Positions 26,618 through 34,640 of a stretch of 64,000 nt of DNA are shown piece after piece. The stretch covers positions 992,001 through 1,056,000 of the forward strand of contig NZ_CBDCWX010000005.1 in the NCBI RefSeq assembly GCF_965223525.1. The letters are read 5' to 3'. Under the pieces are notes generated by a model. It had not been told where the DNA came from, did not search any database, and saw nothing but the letters and a program-made list of their open reading frames with translations. How positions within the stretch are numbered: position 1 is the first letter of the stretch; each line of letters opens with the position of its first letter. The DNA is from Leptofilum sp965223525. GTDB taxonomy: Bacteria > Chloroflexota > Anaerolineae > Promineifilales > Promineifilaceae. A program made the translations under genes and the position numbers.

Positions 26618-29600
26618 ATGACCCAAATTCGACTCATCATTGACCGCCAGAAAGACGACTACACCGCCAAGTGGGTAGACGCCAATGGCCCTTTGTCCGA
26701 TTCATTCCCGCTGGTTTTGCCCATGAACAGCGACAACGTGGAAGAACTCCGCTGGTATCTGGAAGAATTTATGCAGTTCCCCCTCGGCGGTGAGCGCACC
26801 AAAGCTGCCGCCGTTGAGCGCAAGCTGAAAACCTGGGGCGAAGCATTGTTCAACGCCCTCTTTGGCACGGTCGAAGGCACCCATGTTTACAACAACTTCA
26901 TGCGCGACCCCGAACCCCGCCTGCTGACCATCGGCACAACCGACGCCGACGCGCTGGGGCAACCCTGGGAGATGATGCGCGACAAGCGGGGGCCACTGGC
27001 CTTTCGCGGCGTGGTCATCCGCAGGCAGCTGCAGGGCAGCGGGATGCGCGTCAGCTACGATTTTGGCTTGCCGCTGCGGATTTTGCTCATCGTCAGCCGC
27101 CCCACGGATACAGGCTTTATTGACCCGCGCACCAGCCTGCGCCCGGTGATGGACGCGCTGGACGAGCTACCCGACCTGGCCCAACTTGATTTTTGCGAAC
27201 CGCCCACCTTTGCCCGGCTAGAAGAGATGGTGTCGGCAGCGCGGGCGGCGCAAGAACCGTATCACATCGTCCATTTTGATGGCCACGGCACCTACCTGCC
27301 CCGCACCGGCGTCGGCGCATTGGCCTTTGAGCGGGACAATGGCCAGTCTGAACTGATCGCCGGAACCCGCATGGGCGACTTGCTTTCCCGGCTGGAAGTG
27401 CCGCTGGTCATTTTAGAAGCATGCCGCAGCGCCGACCTGTCCCAGAAGCCCGTCTTTGGCTCCGTGGCCCCCGCTTTGCTGCAAAGCGGCGTCGGCAGCG
27501 TGGTGGCCTTTAGCCACGCGGTGCATGTGGAAGCGGCCAAACTGTTGGTGGAACGATTTTACCGCCAACTGGCCGATTCCCGTTCTGTAGGACAAGCCTT
27601 AGAAGAAGGGCGCACCCGCATCCACGCCAACCGCACCCGCTGGCTCTCTCGCGGCCCCAACGCCGAGACGATTGATCTGCAAGATTGGTTCATCCCCCAA
27701 CTCTACCAAATCGGCCCCGACCCCACCCTCATTCCCTCTGCAACTCCCTCTCCCCGTGGGGGAGAGGGACGGGGTGAGGAGATTTTCCACAACTTCCCCC
27801 CGCCTCCCCGCTACCGCTTCCACGGCCGTGCCGCCGAACTGCTAGAGTTAGAACGCGCCTTCCGCCGCCACAACGCCGTCCTCTTTAGCGGGATGGGCGG
27901 GATGGGCAAAACAGCCCTGGCGCGCGAGGCGGCGGCCTGGGAACTGCGTAAAGGTCGCTTCAGCGCCGCCGTTTTTCACTCCTTTGAGCAAAAAGCGGGC
28001 GCGGAGCGGGTGGTGCAGCTATTGGGCGCGGCCTTGCGCGGGGAAGATTTTCCGGCTTTGTCGGCGGATGAGCGGTGGGAAACGGCCGTCAACCTCTTCC
28101 ACCAAACCCCCGTCCTGCTGGTGTGGGACAATTTTGAATCCACCTTGCCCATCTACCAAAACGACGATCAGACATCTGATTTTTTGAAAAAATCGGATGT
28201 CTCGGAAGCCACCGCCTTCTCCGACGACGCCCGCGCCCAGCTGCACAAACTGTACGCTGAGTTGACTGGCGAGCGAAACGGCAAACGGCCGCAAGGCCGC
28301 CTGCTCGTCACCTGCCGTCCGCAGGAGACTGGCCTGCAAGGGCTTAAAGAGCTGCCGCTGCGTGGCTTAGCCCGCCCGGACAGCCTCTACCTGCTGGCCG
28401 CCATCCTCGACCAAAAGAGCATTGACGTGACCGCCAGCGCCTACGACCGGGACGAGATGGCCGACCTGCTGGCAAAGCTGGACGACCACCCCCTCTCTAT
28501 TGAACTGGTGGCCCCCCATTTGCGGCAGCTAACCCCGGCGCAAATCGTGGCTGACTACGACCAACTGCTGCCCCAATTTAGCGACGACGACGCTTACGAA
28601 GGGCGCAACCGCTCCCTGCTGGCCTCTTTGGCATTTTCCCAACGCCGCCTCAGCGAAGCTGCCCAGCAGGTATGGCCTTACCTGGGCTGGTTTGATGGCG
28701 GAGCTTTTGAAGCGTCCATACTCGCTTTTGCCGAAATCGCGCCAGAAACGTGGGCGGCGGTGCGGGCAGAACTGGTGGAGACCGCACTGATTCGCGTCGA
28801 GGAGCTGGACGGCTTCAACACCCCTTACCTGCGTTTTCACCCCACATTGGCTGACGCGGCACGCCTCAACCCCGCTGAGGGCGAAACAACGGCGGCGCGA
28901 TTTGTGGCGGTGTATTGGAATGTAATGGAATTGGCCGGCGACTTGCTGCGCGGCCAACACCCGGCATTAGGGATGGCGCTGACCGCCCGCGAAGAGGCCA
29001 ACCTGCGCCGAGCCGCCGCCATTGCTTTTAAGCAAGGGAAACGGGCCGCCGGTGGGGGCATTGCCGAGACATTGAACGTTTACCTGCAACGCGCCGGGCG
29101 ACTGCGTGAACGGAACGCCCTCACCGCCTGGACCAAAGCGCAGTTAGCCGTCCCGGATGACGATTTGCCGGACGATGCCGCTTGCGAAGCAATTTGGCGG
29201 CACGCCTGGACGCTGTTCACGCAGGGGCAGGCGGCGCAAGCGATAGAGGAAGTGCAAGGCCTCATCGAGACCCTACAAAACAACGGCCTCCGCGACGGTG
29301 CCGACCCCACCTTTCAAATAGCGCTGGGGTATCGTAGTCTAGGAAGGGTTTATGTCCGTGCCGGACGATTTGATTTGGCGGTGGCTCTTGCGAAACAAGC
29401 GATTAACTTGTTTGAAAAACTTCCAGGAGAAGCAGCGCAGGGCAACCTCGCCGCCGCGCTGGGCGACCTGGCCAACGCCTATAAAGATTTGGGCCAACTG
29501 GACGAAGCTCTGCGAATGGCCGAACATGCACTGGTTATTGACCGTGAAATCGGCCGTGACCGGGAAATTGCCGTCGGGCTGACACAAATCGCCCAAATCC

Positions 29601-30601
29601 TGACGGAGCAGAACCGGTATGGTGCCGCCGAACACCGCTATGAAGAAGCGCTGGCGGCAGCGCAGGGGGCTGGCGATAAGGAATTGGAAGGCTCAATCAT
29701 ACAGTGGATGGGCATTTTGCATGGTCGTCAAGGAGAGTACGGCCGTGCTGTCACCCGCTACCGAGAAGCGCTCAACATCTTCCAGCAAGTTGGAGAGCAA
29801 AGCTCGCAAATGCGTACTTGCGATTTGCTGGCAAGCGCCGAACAGCAGCGCGGGCAGTTGGATGCTGCGGCAACGTGGTACAATCGTGCCCACGAACTGG
29901 CGCAAAAACTCGGTGACCGGGGACAGTTAGCCGTTGTTGCCCAAAACCGGGGCATCCTCTACCAAACGCGGGCAAAGCAGGCCGCCGACAACACCCACCG
30001 TACCGCCTATTTGCGGCAAGCAGCGGCTTCTGTGGCCGAAAGTCTAGCAATCAAGCTAGAAATGGGCAATCAGGTAGGCGCAGCGTCGTCATATGGGCAG
30101 TTGGGGCAAATATACCGGCTGTTGGGAGAATTTGACAAAGCGGAAGAAAATACTTTGCAGACCGTGCGAATCTATGAATCGCTCAATTTGCCAGAAGTTT
30201 ACATGCCTTACGGTGATATGGCTGCCCTCGCCCGCGGCCGGGGGGATGCAGCAGCGGCGGCGCAGTGGCAGGCTAAACGGGAGGCCAAACTCGCCGAACT
30301 AGAGGCCCTCCGTCGCGCTGATGCCGCCGATCAAGCTGCCAATCCACTGGCCAACCCGCAGTTGGCACAGTTCATTTTGGCACTGGCGCAAGCCGCATAC
30401 CAGGCTCGCTCCACCAACGCCCCGCTCCCCCCTGACGTTGAGGAAGCCATCGCCCAACTCATGGAACAGCCGGGGCCATTGGGGCAAATCGGCCTCTTCC
30501 TCTCCGCCGTTGCCGCCAATGAACCCATTCCTGCCATCCCCCCCGGTCTCCCGCCCCAGTTGGCCCAAATCCTGCAATCATTGGTCGAGGCGTTGTCGTA
30601 A
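26618..30601 (+). CDS. CHAT protease-STAND NTPase-TPR protein
   Basis: The ATG at 26618 has AGGA 8 nt upstream; the ATG at 26552 lies in a repeat. The 1327-residue protein has an N-terminal domain (1-145), a CHAT (caspase HetF-associated with TPRs) protease domain (about 150-345) with the dyad in HFDGHG (near 219-224) and LEACRSA (Cys near 268), then an NB-ARC/STAND NTPase with P-loop GMGGMGKTALA (near 425-435), a helical region and at least six TPR repeats (about 880-1230). A helical tail of 90 residues ends it. Similar fusions work as regulated proteases in which TPRs sense a ligand and the STAND domain gates the CHAT effector. A palindromic repeat is inserted in frame in the linker at 27746-27768. 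The adjacent upstream gene may be its partner. Confidence 0.9.
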   Translation: MTQIRLIIDRQKDDYTAKWVDANGPLSDSFPLVLPMNSDNVEELRWYLEEFMQFPLGGERTKAAAVERKLKTWGEALFNALFGTVEGTHVYNNFMRDPEPRLLTIGTTDADALGQPWEMMRDKRGPLAFRGVVIRRQLQGSGMRVSYDFGLPLRILLIVSRPTDTGFIDPRTSLRPVMDALDELPDLAQLDFCEPPTFARLEEMVSAARAAQEPYHIVHFDGHGTYLPRTGVGALAFERDNGQSELIAGTRMGDLLSRLEVPLVILEACRSADLSQKPVFGSVAPALLQSGVGSVVAFSHAVHVEAAKLLVERFYRQLADSRSVGQALEEGRTRIHANRTRWLSRGPNAETIDLQDWFIPQLYQIGPDPTLIPSATPSPRGGEGRGEEIFHNFPPPPRYRFHGRAAELLELERAFRRHNAVLFSGMGGMGKTALAREAAAWELRKGRFSAAVFHSFEQKAGAERVVQLLGAALRGEDFPALSADERWETAVNLFHQTPVLLVWDNFESTLPIYQNDDQTSDFLKKSDVSEATAFSDDARAQLHKLYAELTGERNGKRPQGRLLVTCRPQETGLQGLKELPLRGLARPDSLYLLAAILDQKSIDVTASAYDRDEMADLLAKLDDHPLSIELVAPHLRQLTPAQIVADYDQLLPQFSDDDAYEGRNRSLLASLAFSQRRLSEAAQQVWPYLGWFDGGAFEASILAFAEIAPETWAAVRAELVETALIRVEELDGFNTPYLRFHPTLADAARLNPAEGETTAARFVAVYWNVMELAGDLLRGQHPALGMALTAREEANLRRAAAIAFKQGKRAAGGGIAETLNVYLQRAGRLRERNALTAWTKAQLAVPDDDLPDDAACEAIWRHAWTLFTQGQAAQAIEEVQGLIETLQNNGLRDGADPTFQIALGYRSLGRVYVRAGRFDLAVALAKQAINLFEKLPGEAAQGNLAAALGDLANAYKDLGQLDEALRMAEHALVIDREIGRDREIAVGLTQIAQILTEQNRYGAAEHRYEEALAAAQGAGDKELEGSIIQWMGILHGRQGEYGRAVTRYREALNIFQQVGEQSSQMRTCDLLASAEQQRGQLDAAATWYNRAHELAQKLGDRGQLAVVAQNRGILYQTRAKQAADNTHRTAYLRQAAASVAESLAIKLEMGNQVGAASSYGQLGQIYRLLGEFDKAEENTLQTVRIYESLNLPEVYMPYGDMAALARGRGDAAAAAQWQAKREAKLAELEALRRADAADQAANPLANPQLAQFILALAQAAYQARSTNAPLPPDVEEAIAQLMEQPGPLGQIGLFLSAVAANEPIPAIPPGLPPQLAQILQSLVEALS
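27746..27768. repeat. Palindromic repeat inside the CHAT-STAND coding sequence
   Basis: CCCTCTCCCC (27746-27755) and GGGGAGAGGG (27759-27768) are exact reverse complements separated by GTG. The element lies in frame in the linker between the CHAT and STAND domains, where it encodes ATPSPRGGEGRGE. Sequences of this type are widespread intergenic repeats in bacterial genomes, so this copy is an in-frame insertion tolerated in a flexible linker. Confidence 0.65.
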
Positions 30602-30608
30602 AAAACAT

Positions 30609-30794
30609 GTGGTAGGGGCGAGGCAATCGGCCAAAACGTTGGTACAAACAAACCACCTCGTCACCGATTGCCTCGCCCAACATTATCGCAAACCATCATT
30701 GCTGGCACGCGCATAGGCAATTGGGCGAGGCGGTTGGAGGGGAACGGCCGTCTGGTTTGCGGAAGATCGAGGCCAACCGCCTCGCCCCTACCAC
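30609..30794. repeat. Double-hairpin repeat between convergent genes
   Basis: The outer ends GTGGTAGGGGCGAGGC (30609-30624) and GCCTCGCCCCTACCAC (30779-30794) are exact reverse complements. Inside are two back-to-back hairpins: GGCGAGGCAATCGG with CCGATTGCCTCGCC, and GGGCGAGGCGGTTGG with CCAACCGCCTCGCCC. The right one carries an ACGGCCGT in its loop. It fills the gap between CHAT-STAND and the convergent binding-protein gene and may terminate both. The GTAGGGGC ends group it with the elements at 9748 and 54829. Confidence 0.7.
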
Positions 30795-30808
30795 ACACCG
30801 TTCACCGT

Positions 30809-32482
30809 TTACCGATTTACCGAAACGCGGTGCCATTGGCGAACGCCCATAGGGGTGAGGACGTACCCGTCCAAATCGGGGCTGATGAGGGCGGCTTGCA
30901 GGCTGTGGCTAACAAAAACCACCGGCGCGTCAGCGACGATGCGTTGCTCAATTTCGGCGTATTGCGCCAGGCGCATGTCTACATCTTCCTCAATTCGTGC
31001 CTGCTCCAGCAGCATATCCACTTCAGAGTTAACATAACGCCCGACGTTTTGCCGCGAACTGCTATGGTACAAAATGTCGAGGAAGTTTTGCGGATCGGGG
31101 TAGTCGGCGCACCAGCCGCTACCGTAAATATTGCCTGCGTTGCCCGCGTACAGCTCATCGTAATAAATGAACGGATCCACGACGACGGGTTGGATGGTGA
31201 TGCCTAACATTTCTTGCCAGAGGGAGATTACGGCCGTTACATATCCCCCCACATCCCCATACCCAGACGTCGTGTAGGTAAGCGTCGGGAAAGTGTTGCG
31301 GTCTGCATACCCTGCCTCGTCCAAAAGCTGGTTGGCTTTCACCGGATCGAAGGCGTAGCCACGGGCAGGGTCACTGCTGTAGCCCGGCATTCCCGGCGGT
31401 AAAGAGCCAGTCGCCACCAAAGCATCGCCGCCGGAGAAAGTGTCAATCAGTAGTTCTTTATCCAGCGCATAGTTAAAGGCTTGGCGCACCTGCACGTCGT
31501 CAAATGGGGCAATTTGGGTATTGAGGCCAATCGTCGAGGTGCAAAGGCTGACGCCTAGCTCAAGCTGATCGTGCAGCCTGTTGTTAGGGTCTTCTACGCG
31601 ATCCAGATTGGCCCCGCCAACACCAACCAGATCAATGTCGCCTTCTTCGTACTGCGCCAGCGCCAGCCCCGGTCCCAAATCATACACAACGTGGCGTACG
31701 CGGGCTGGTTCCAGATAGTAACTGTCGTTTCGTACCAGAACGATCTCTTCATTATCCTCCCAATTTTGTAGGCGGAAGGGGCCGGTGCCGTTGGGTTCGT
31801 ATTCCCAGTTGCGCCTGTCTACCGTCTCGCTATCCACCACAAAGGCCACTGGGTAAGCCAGCTTCTGCAAAAAGTAGACGACTGGGGCGGTTAGCTGCAC
31901 TTCCAGCGTGTGGTCGTCAATGGCCCGCAGGCCGCTAATTTGCTCTGCCTCGCCATCGATCACCGCCTGAATGCCTGCGATGTCGCCGAGGTAGGTTTGC
32001 ACAGTGTCGGAGCCGGTGTCTGGGTTGGCAGCCCGTTCCCAACTAAAAATGACGTCCTGGGCAGTGAACGGCCGTCCGTCATGGAACAGCACATTTTTAC
32101 GCAGGTAGAAGGTGTAGGTTAGCCCATCCTCACTCACTTCCCATCCGGCGGCTAGCTCTGGTTGCACCTGCAAATCAGTATCTAGCATCACCAATCCAGA
32201 GAAGATGTGGCCTAACGCGCCGTCGGGGCCACCCAGCGTTTTGGCGGGGTCCAGCGTGCGCGGCTGCCCACCGAGGAGGAAAATTGCGTCGTCCCGGTCA
32301 ATATCGGCACTTTCTTGCAGCAATTGGGGCGTGCGGCTTACAAGTTGACAGTTGAGGAGTGAAAGAGAGAGAAGAATGATGATGAGTGCTTTTTTTAGGA
32401 ACACAGAGTTACACGGAGATGTCACAGAGATGCACGGAGAGTTCTCCGTGCGTCTCTGTGTTCCGCTTTTTGGTCTAATCAT
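30809..32482 (-). CDS. ABC transporter solute-binding lipoprotein, peptide-type (SBP family 5)
   Basis: The 557-residue protein starts at the ATG at 32482, with AGGAGG nearby and an ATGA overlap with the upstream peptidase gene. After an N-terminal extension comes a hydrophobic stretch (LIIILLSLSLLNC) whose Cys could carry a lipid, although Asn before the Cys is atypical for a lipobox. The mature part has family signatures FLLGGQPRTLDP, AAGWEVSEDGLTYTFYLRKNV and FHDGRPFTAQDVIFSWER. Such proteins deliver peptides, or sometimes other solutes, to DppBCDF/OppBCDF-type transporters. No permease gene is in view. An inverted repeat at 32398-32464 lies in frame within the N-terminal extension, before the hydrophobic stretch. 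Confidence 0.88.
   Translation of the reverse strand: MIRPKSGTQRRTENSPCISVTSPCNSVFLKKALIIILLSLSLLNCQLVSRTPQLLQESADIDRDDAIFLLGGQPRTLDPAKTLGGPDGALGHIFSGLVMLDTDLQVQPELAAGWEVSEDGLTYTFYLRKNVLFHDGRPFTAQDVIFSWERAANPDTGSDTVQTYLGDIAGIQAVIDGEAEQISGLRAIDDHTLEVQLTAPVVYFLQKLAYPVAFVVDSETVDRRNWEYEPNGTGPFRLQNWEDNEEIVLVRNDSYYLEPARVRHVVYDLGPGLALAQYEEGDIDLVGVGGANLDRVEDPNNRLHDQLELGVSLCTSTIGLNTQIAPFDDVQVRQAFNYALDKELLIDTFSGGDALVATGSLPPGMPGYSSDPARGYAFDPVKANQLLDEAGYADRNTFPTLTYTTSGYGDVGGYVTAVISLWQEMLGITIQPVVVDPFIYYDELYAGNAGNIYGSGWCADYPDPQNFLDILYHSSSRQNVGRYVNSEVDMLLEQARIEEDVDMRLAQYAEIEQRIVADAPVVFVSHSLQAALISPDLDGYVLTPMGVRQWHRVSVNR
32398..32464. repeat. Palindromic repeat within the 5' end of the binding-protein gene
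   Basis: GGAACACAGAG (32398-32408) pairs with CTCTGTGTTCC (32454-32464), and the inner GCACGGAGA (32432-32440) pairs with TCTCCGTGC (32443-32451). This kind of CACAGAG/CTCTGTG sequence is typical of dispersed repeats. Here it lies in frame between the start codon and the hydrophobic signal segment, and encodes residues of the unusual N-terminal extension. Confidence 0.6.
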
Positions 32483-33810
32483 TTGCGCCTCCTGGTTACC
32501 AGACCAAAGCCAACCAGCAGCACGGGGAAGACGGTGAGGTTGCAGATGCCACCTGTGGGGTTTCCCGTTGGGGTTGGTGGCACGGCCGTAGCCGCAGCCG
32601 CCGGTTCAGTGGGTACAGATTCCGGCAAACCAAATGGTTCGATGGTGGGGATGGCTTGGGCAGAAACGGCCGTTGGCGTGGGCGGAATATCACGCGCAGG
32701 GAGATTTAAACTTTGCCGCCATTCTTGCTCTAATCCATCTACATTAAAACCGTAAACCGCTTCCAATGCCTCGTCGTACCCTTCGCCCTCTGCCAAAGTA
32801 AGCAACAGCGACTGCATCTGCTCTTGGCCGTATGTTTCCAGCAAAAACTTCACCACGCTGTAGCTTTGGCTGTAGGCAATGCCCGCTTCTGGGCCATGTG
32901 CCGAAAATGCCCCGTTCAGGCTGCGTACCGGCTCAAAGCTGTTGTTTTCAATGCCATTGGCAATGTCGGATTGAACCGTTTCGCTCGGTTCGCCTTCGGC
33001 GTAGACGGCCAGCCCCTCATTGAGCCAGGTGGGGCGACTGCCGCCGACGCAGCTACGACCAAACTCACCAATCACCAAATGAGCCAGCTCGTGGCGCACG
33101 GTAGGTACGCCCCAGCTTTCGGCAATGCGCGGCGGCACGCCGATGAGGATAATGTTGTAATCGCTAAAGGCCACACCGCCTGCCCACTCCTGAATGTATA
33201 GCACCGCGTCGCGCATGTCATCCGATTCGCCGTAGATAAAAAGCTGCACTTCGTTGTCTAGCGTGATGCCCATCTCGTTTTGCAACTGGTCTAGCCCGGC
33301 AACGGCAGCATCCAGCAAAATCGGCCCTACTTGGTCACCTTCATACCAATGAAGGCGAATGTTGGGCGCAGTGACCGTTTGCCACTCAAAGCGTTCATCC
33401 ACAAAGGTGTGGCTTTGCTCATCTGTTGTGGTCACGTTGCCGCTGCTGTCGGTGATTTGCCATGACCAGCGCAGCGTCGCCCCTGGCGGTGGATTGCCAG
33501 AGCGAACCATTTCCCAGGTCCACTCTGCTTCGTTGCCGTCCAGGGGGATGGGAACGGCCGTATTTGCTTCCAAACAGCTCGCCCGATCCACCTCATAAAC
33601 CAAATTGACCTCAGCCACGTCGCCAGCATCGGCCACTTCCAGTTGGAACGTCACCGACTGCGGAAAATCCACCTGCGCCTCGTTGCGTGTGACGGTGATG
33701 CTGCTTTGCGTCCATGCAGTCTCAGCCCCCCCAAATAGCCAGCCAACAAACAAAACTGTTATTGCAGTACGAACCATCAAAATCGCACCTCTTTTCATCA
33801 AATACAACAA
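32479..33810 (-). CDS. Peptidase MA-like (gluzincin) surface metalloprotease
   Basis: The start is TTG at 33810, with GGAGG 6 nt upstream; an ATG at 33798 is too close to be better. The 443-residue product has an N-terminal membrane/signal segment (ILMVRTAITVLFVGWLF), an Ig-like region and a gluzincin core with HELAH near residue 235 and NEGLAVYAEG after it, matching HExxH plus a distal Glu. A Pro/Thr-rich linker (PTAVSAQAIPTIEPF and PTEPAAAATAVPPTPTG) leads to a C-terminal hydrophobic segment and RRRK, which looks like a membrane anchor. Its gene overlaps the binding-lipoprotein gene by ATGA, so the two are probably one unit. It may feed peptides to the binding protein. Confidence 0.85.
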   Translation of the reverse strand: MLYLMKRGAILMVRTAITVLFVGWLFGGAETAWTQSSITVTRNEAQVDFPQSVTFQLEVADAGDVAEVNLVYEVDRASCLEANTAVPIPLDGNEAEWTWEMVRSGNPPPGATLRWSWQITDSSGNVTTTDEQSHTFVDERFEWQTVTAPNIRLHWYEGDQVGPILLDAAVAGLDQLQNEMGITLDNEVQLFIYGESDDMRDAVLYIQEWAGGVAFSDYNIILIGVPPRIAESWGVPTVRHELAHLVIGEFGRSCVGGSRPTWLNEGLAVYAEGEPSETVQSDIANGIENNSFEPVRSLNGAFSAHGPEAGIAYSQSYSVVKFLLETYGQEQMQSLLLTLAEGEGYDEALEAVYGFNVDGLEQEWRQSLNLPARDIPPTPTAVSAQAIPTIEPFGLPESVPTEPAAAATAVPPTPTGNPTGGICNLTVFPVLLVGFGLVTRRRK

Positions 33811-33834
33811 ATACTTCCTCCTATTGATTCAATA

Positions 33835-33843
33835 TGGTATAAT
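33835..33843 (+). promoter_or_regulatory. Extended -10 promoter
   Basis: TGG directly followed by TATAAT (33838-33843) forms an extended -10 element on the plus strand. No good -35 box lies upstream, which fits the extended type. It would start an RNA near 33850 with a leader of about 77 nt before the NYN gene at 33927. Confidence 0.5.
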
Positions 33844-33882
33844 CTTGGCATATCCCCCCCGGTAGCTTCGGCGAAAGGGTGC

Positions 33883-33905
33883 GAGGCCGTCCTTTGGGCG
33901 GCTTC
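33883..33905 (+). promoter_or_regulatory. Hairpin in the leader of the NYN gene
   Basis: GAGGCCGTCC (33883-33892) pairs with GGGCGGCTTC (33896-33905) through a 10-bp stem with a TTT loop (with G-U pairs). It ends about 10 nt before the GGAGGG ribosome site. A second GC-rich segment (CCCCCCCGGTAGCTTCGGCG) precedes it. The pair could form a regulatory RNA structure, but I do not recognise a known riboswitch class. Confidence 0.45.
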
Positions 33906-33926
33906 TGTGTTTCTCTGGAGGGCTTC

Positions 33927-34541
33927 TTGAAAGCAATTGTTTATGTTGACGGTTTCAATCTTTATTATGGTGCATTAAAAAACACACCTTATCGCTGGCT
34001 AAACATTAGAAAATTGTGCCAGATTATGCTGCCAAGAGATCAAATTAGCCAGATCAAATATTTCACTGCGCTTGTTAACCCACGCCCAACAGACCCAAAC
34101 CAATTGACTCGCCAACAAACTTATTTGCGCGCCCTACAAACCATTCCAAGTCTTGAAATCATCTTTGGTCATTTTCTGACCCACGAAATAATGATGCCGC
34201 TTGCACCACCTAAAAGTGGCTACGTGAAAGTCATCAAGACCGAGGAAAAAGGCTCTGATGTTAACCTGGCTCTGCATTTATTAAGCGATGGATATAAAAA
34301 TGCTTACGATGTCGCTGTTGTTGTGTCTAATGACTCTGATCTTCTTTTGCCGATTCAGTTTGTAAAGAAAGAATTAGGCAAAAAAATTGGCTTGCTCAAT
34401 CCACAGAAACATCCTAGCAAAGTTTTGATAGCCAATGTTGATTTTGTCAAAAATATTCGTAAAGGTGTTCTTTCAAAAAGTTTGTTTCCAAAGAGGCTAT
34501 CTGATTCCCGTGGCTCGTTTATGAAGCCCGCCACTTGGTAA
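33927..34541 (+). CDS. NYN-domain protein (PIN-like nuclease, LabA/DUF88 type), short
   Basis: The start is TTG at 33927, with GGAGG 6 nt upstream. The 204 residues are a NYN domain with VYVDGFNLYYG at the start (conserved Asp and Asn), EKGSDVNLALHLL (Asp) and VVSNDSDLLLPIQF (Asp). These acids form a metal site in PIN-like nucleases, so RNA cleavage is plausible. Residues after 165 are basic (FVKNIRKGVL, FPKRLSDSRGSF) and may bind nucleic acid. The leader and hairpin upstream suggest regulation. No obvious antitoxin gene lies beside it. Confidence 0.8.
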   Translation: MKAIVYVDGFNLYYGALKNTPYRWLNIRKLCQIMLPRDQISQIKYFTALVNPRPTDPNQLTRQQTYLRALQTIPSLEIIFGHFLTHEIMMPLAPPKSGYVKVIKTEEKGSDVNLALHLLSDGYKNAYDVAVVVSNDSDLLLPIQFVKKELGKKIGLLNPQKHPSKVLIANVDFVKNIRKGVLSKSLFPKRLSDSRGSFMKPATW

Positions 34542-34578
34542 CCACACCGACGAGATATGAAACTCACCATTATTTTTC

Positions 34579-34640
34579 TCAGCAGATTTCGCAGATTAGC
34601 CAGATTTTTCATCTTATAAATCTGCGTAATCTTTGATGAT
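34579..34640. repeat. CAGATTT-type inverted repeat between convergent genes
   Basis: Between the NYN gene and the minus-strand glycosidase-like gene lie repeated units (CAGCAGATTTCGCAGATTAG, then AAATCTGCGTAATC) that can pair imperfectly. This resembles the AATCTGCG-type repeats at 56654-56727. It may act as a terminator for either side. Confidence 0.5.
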
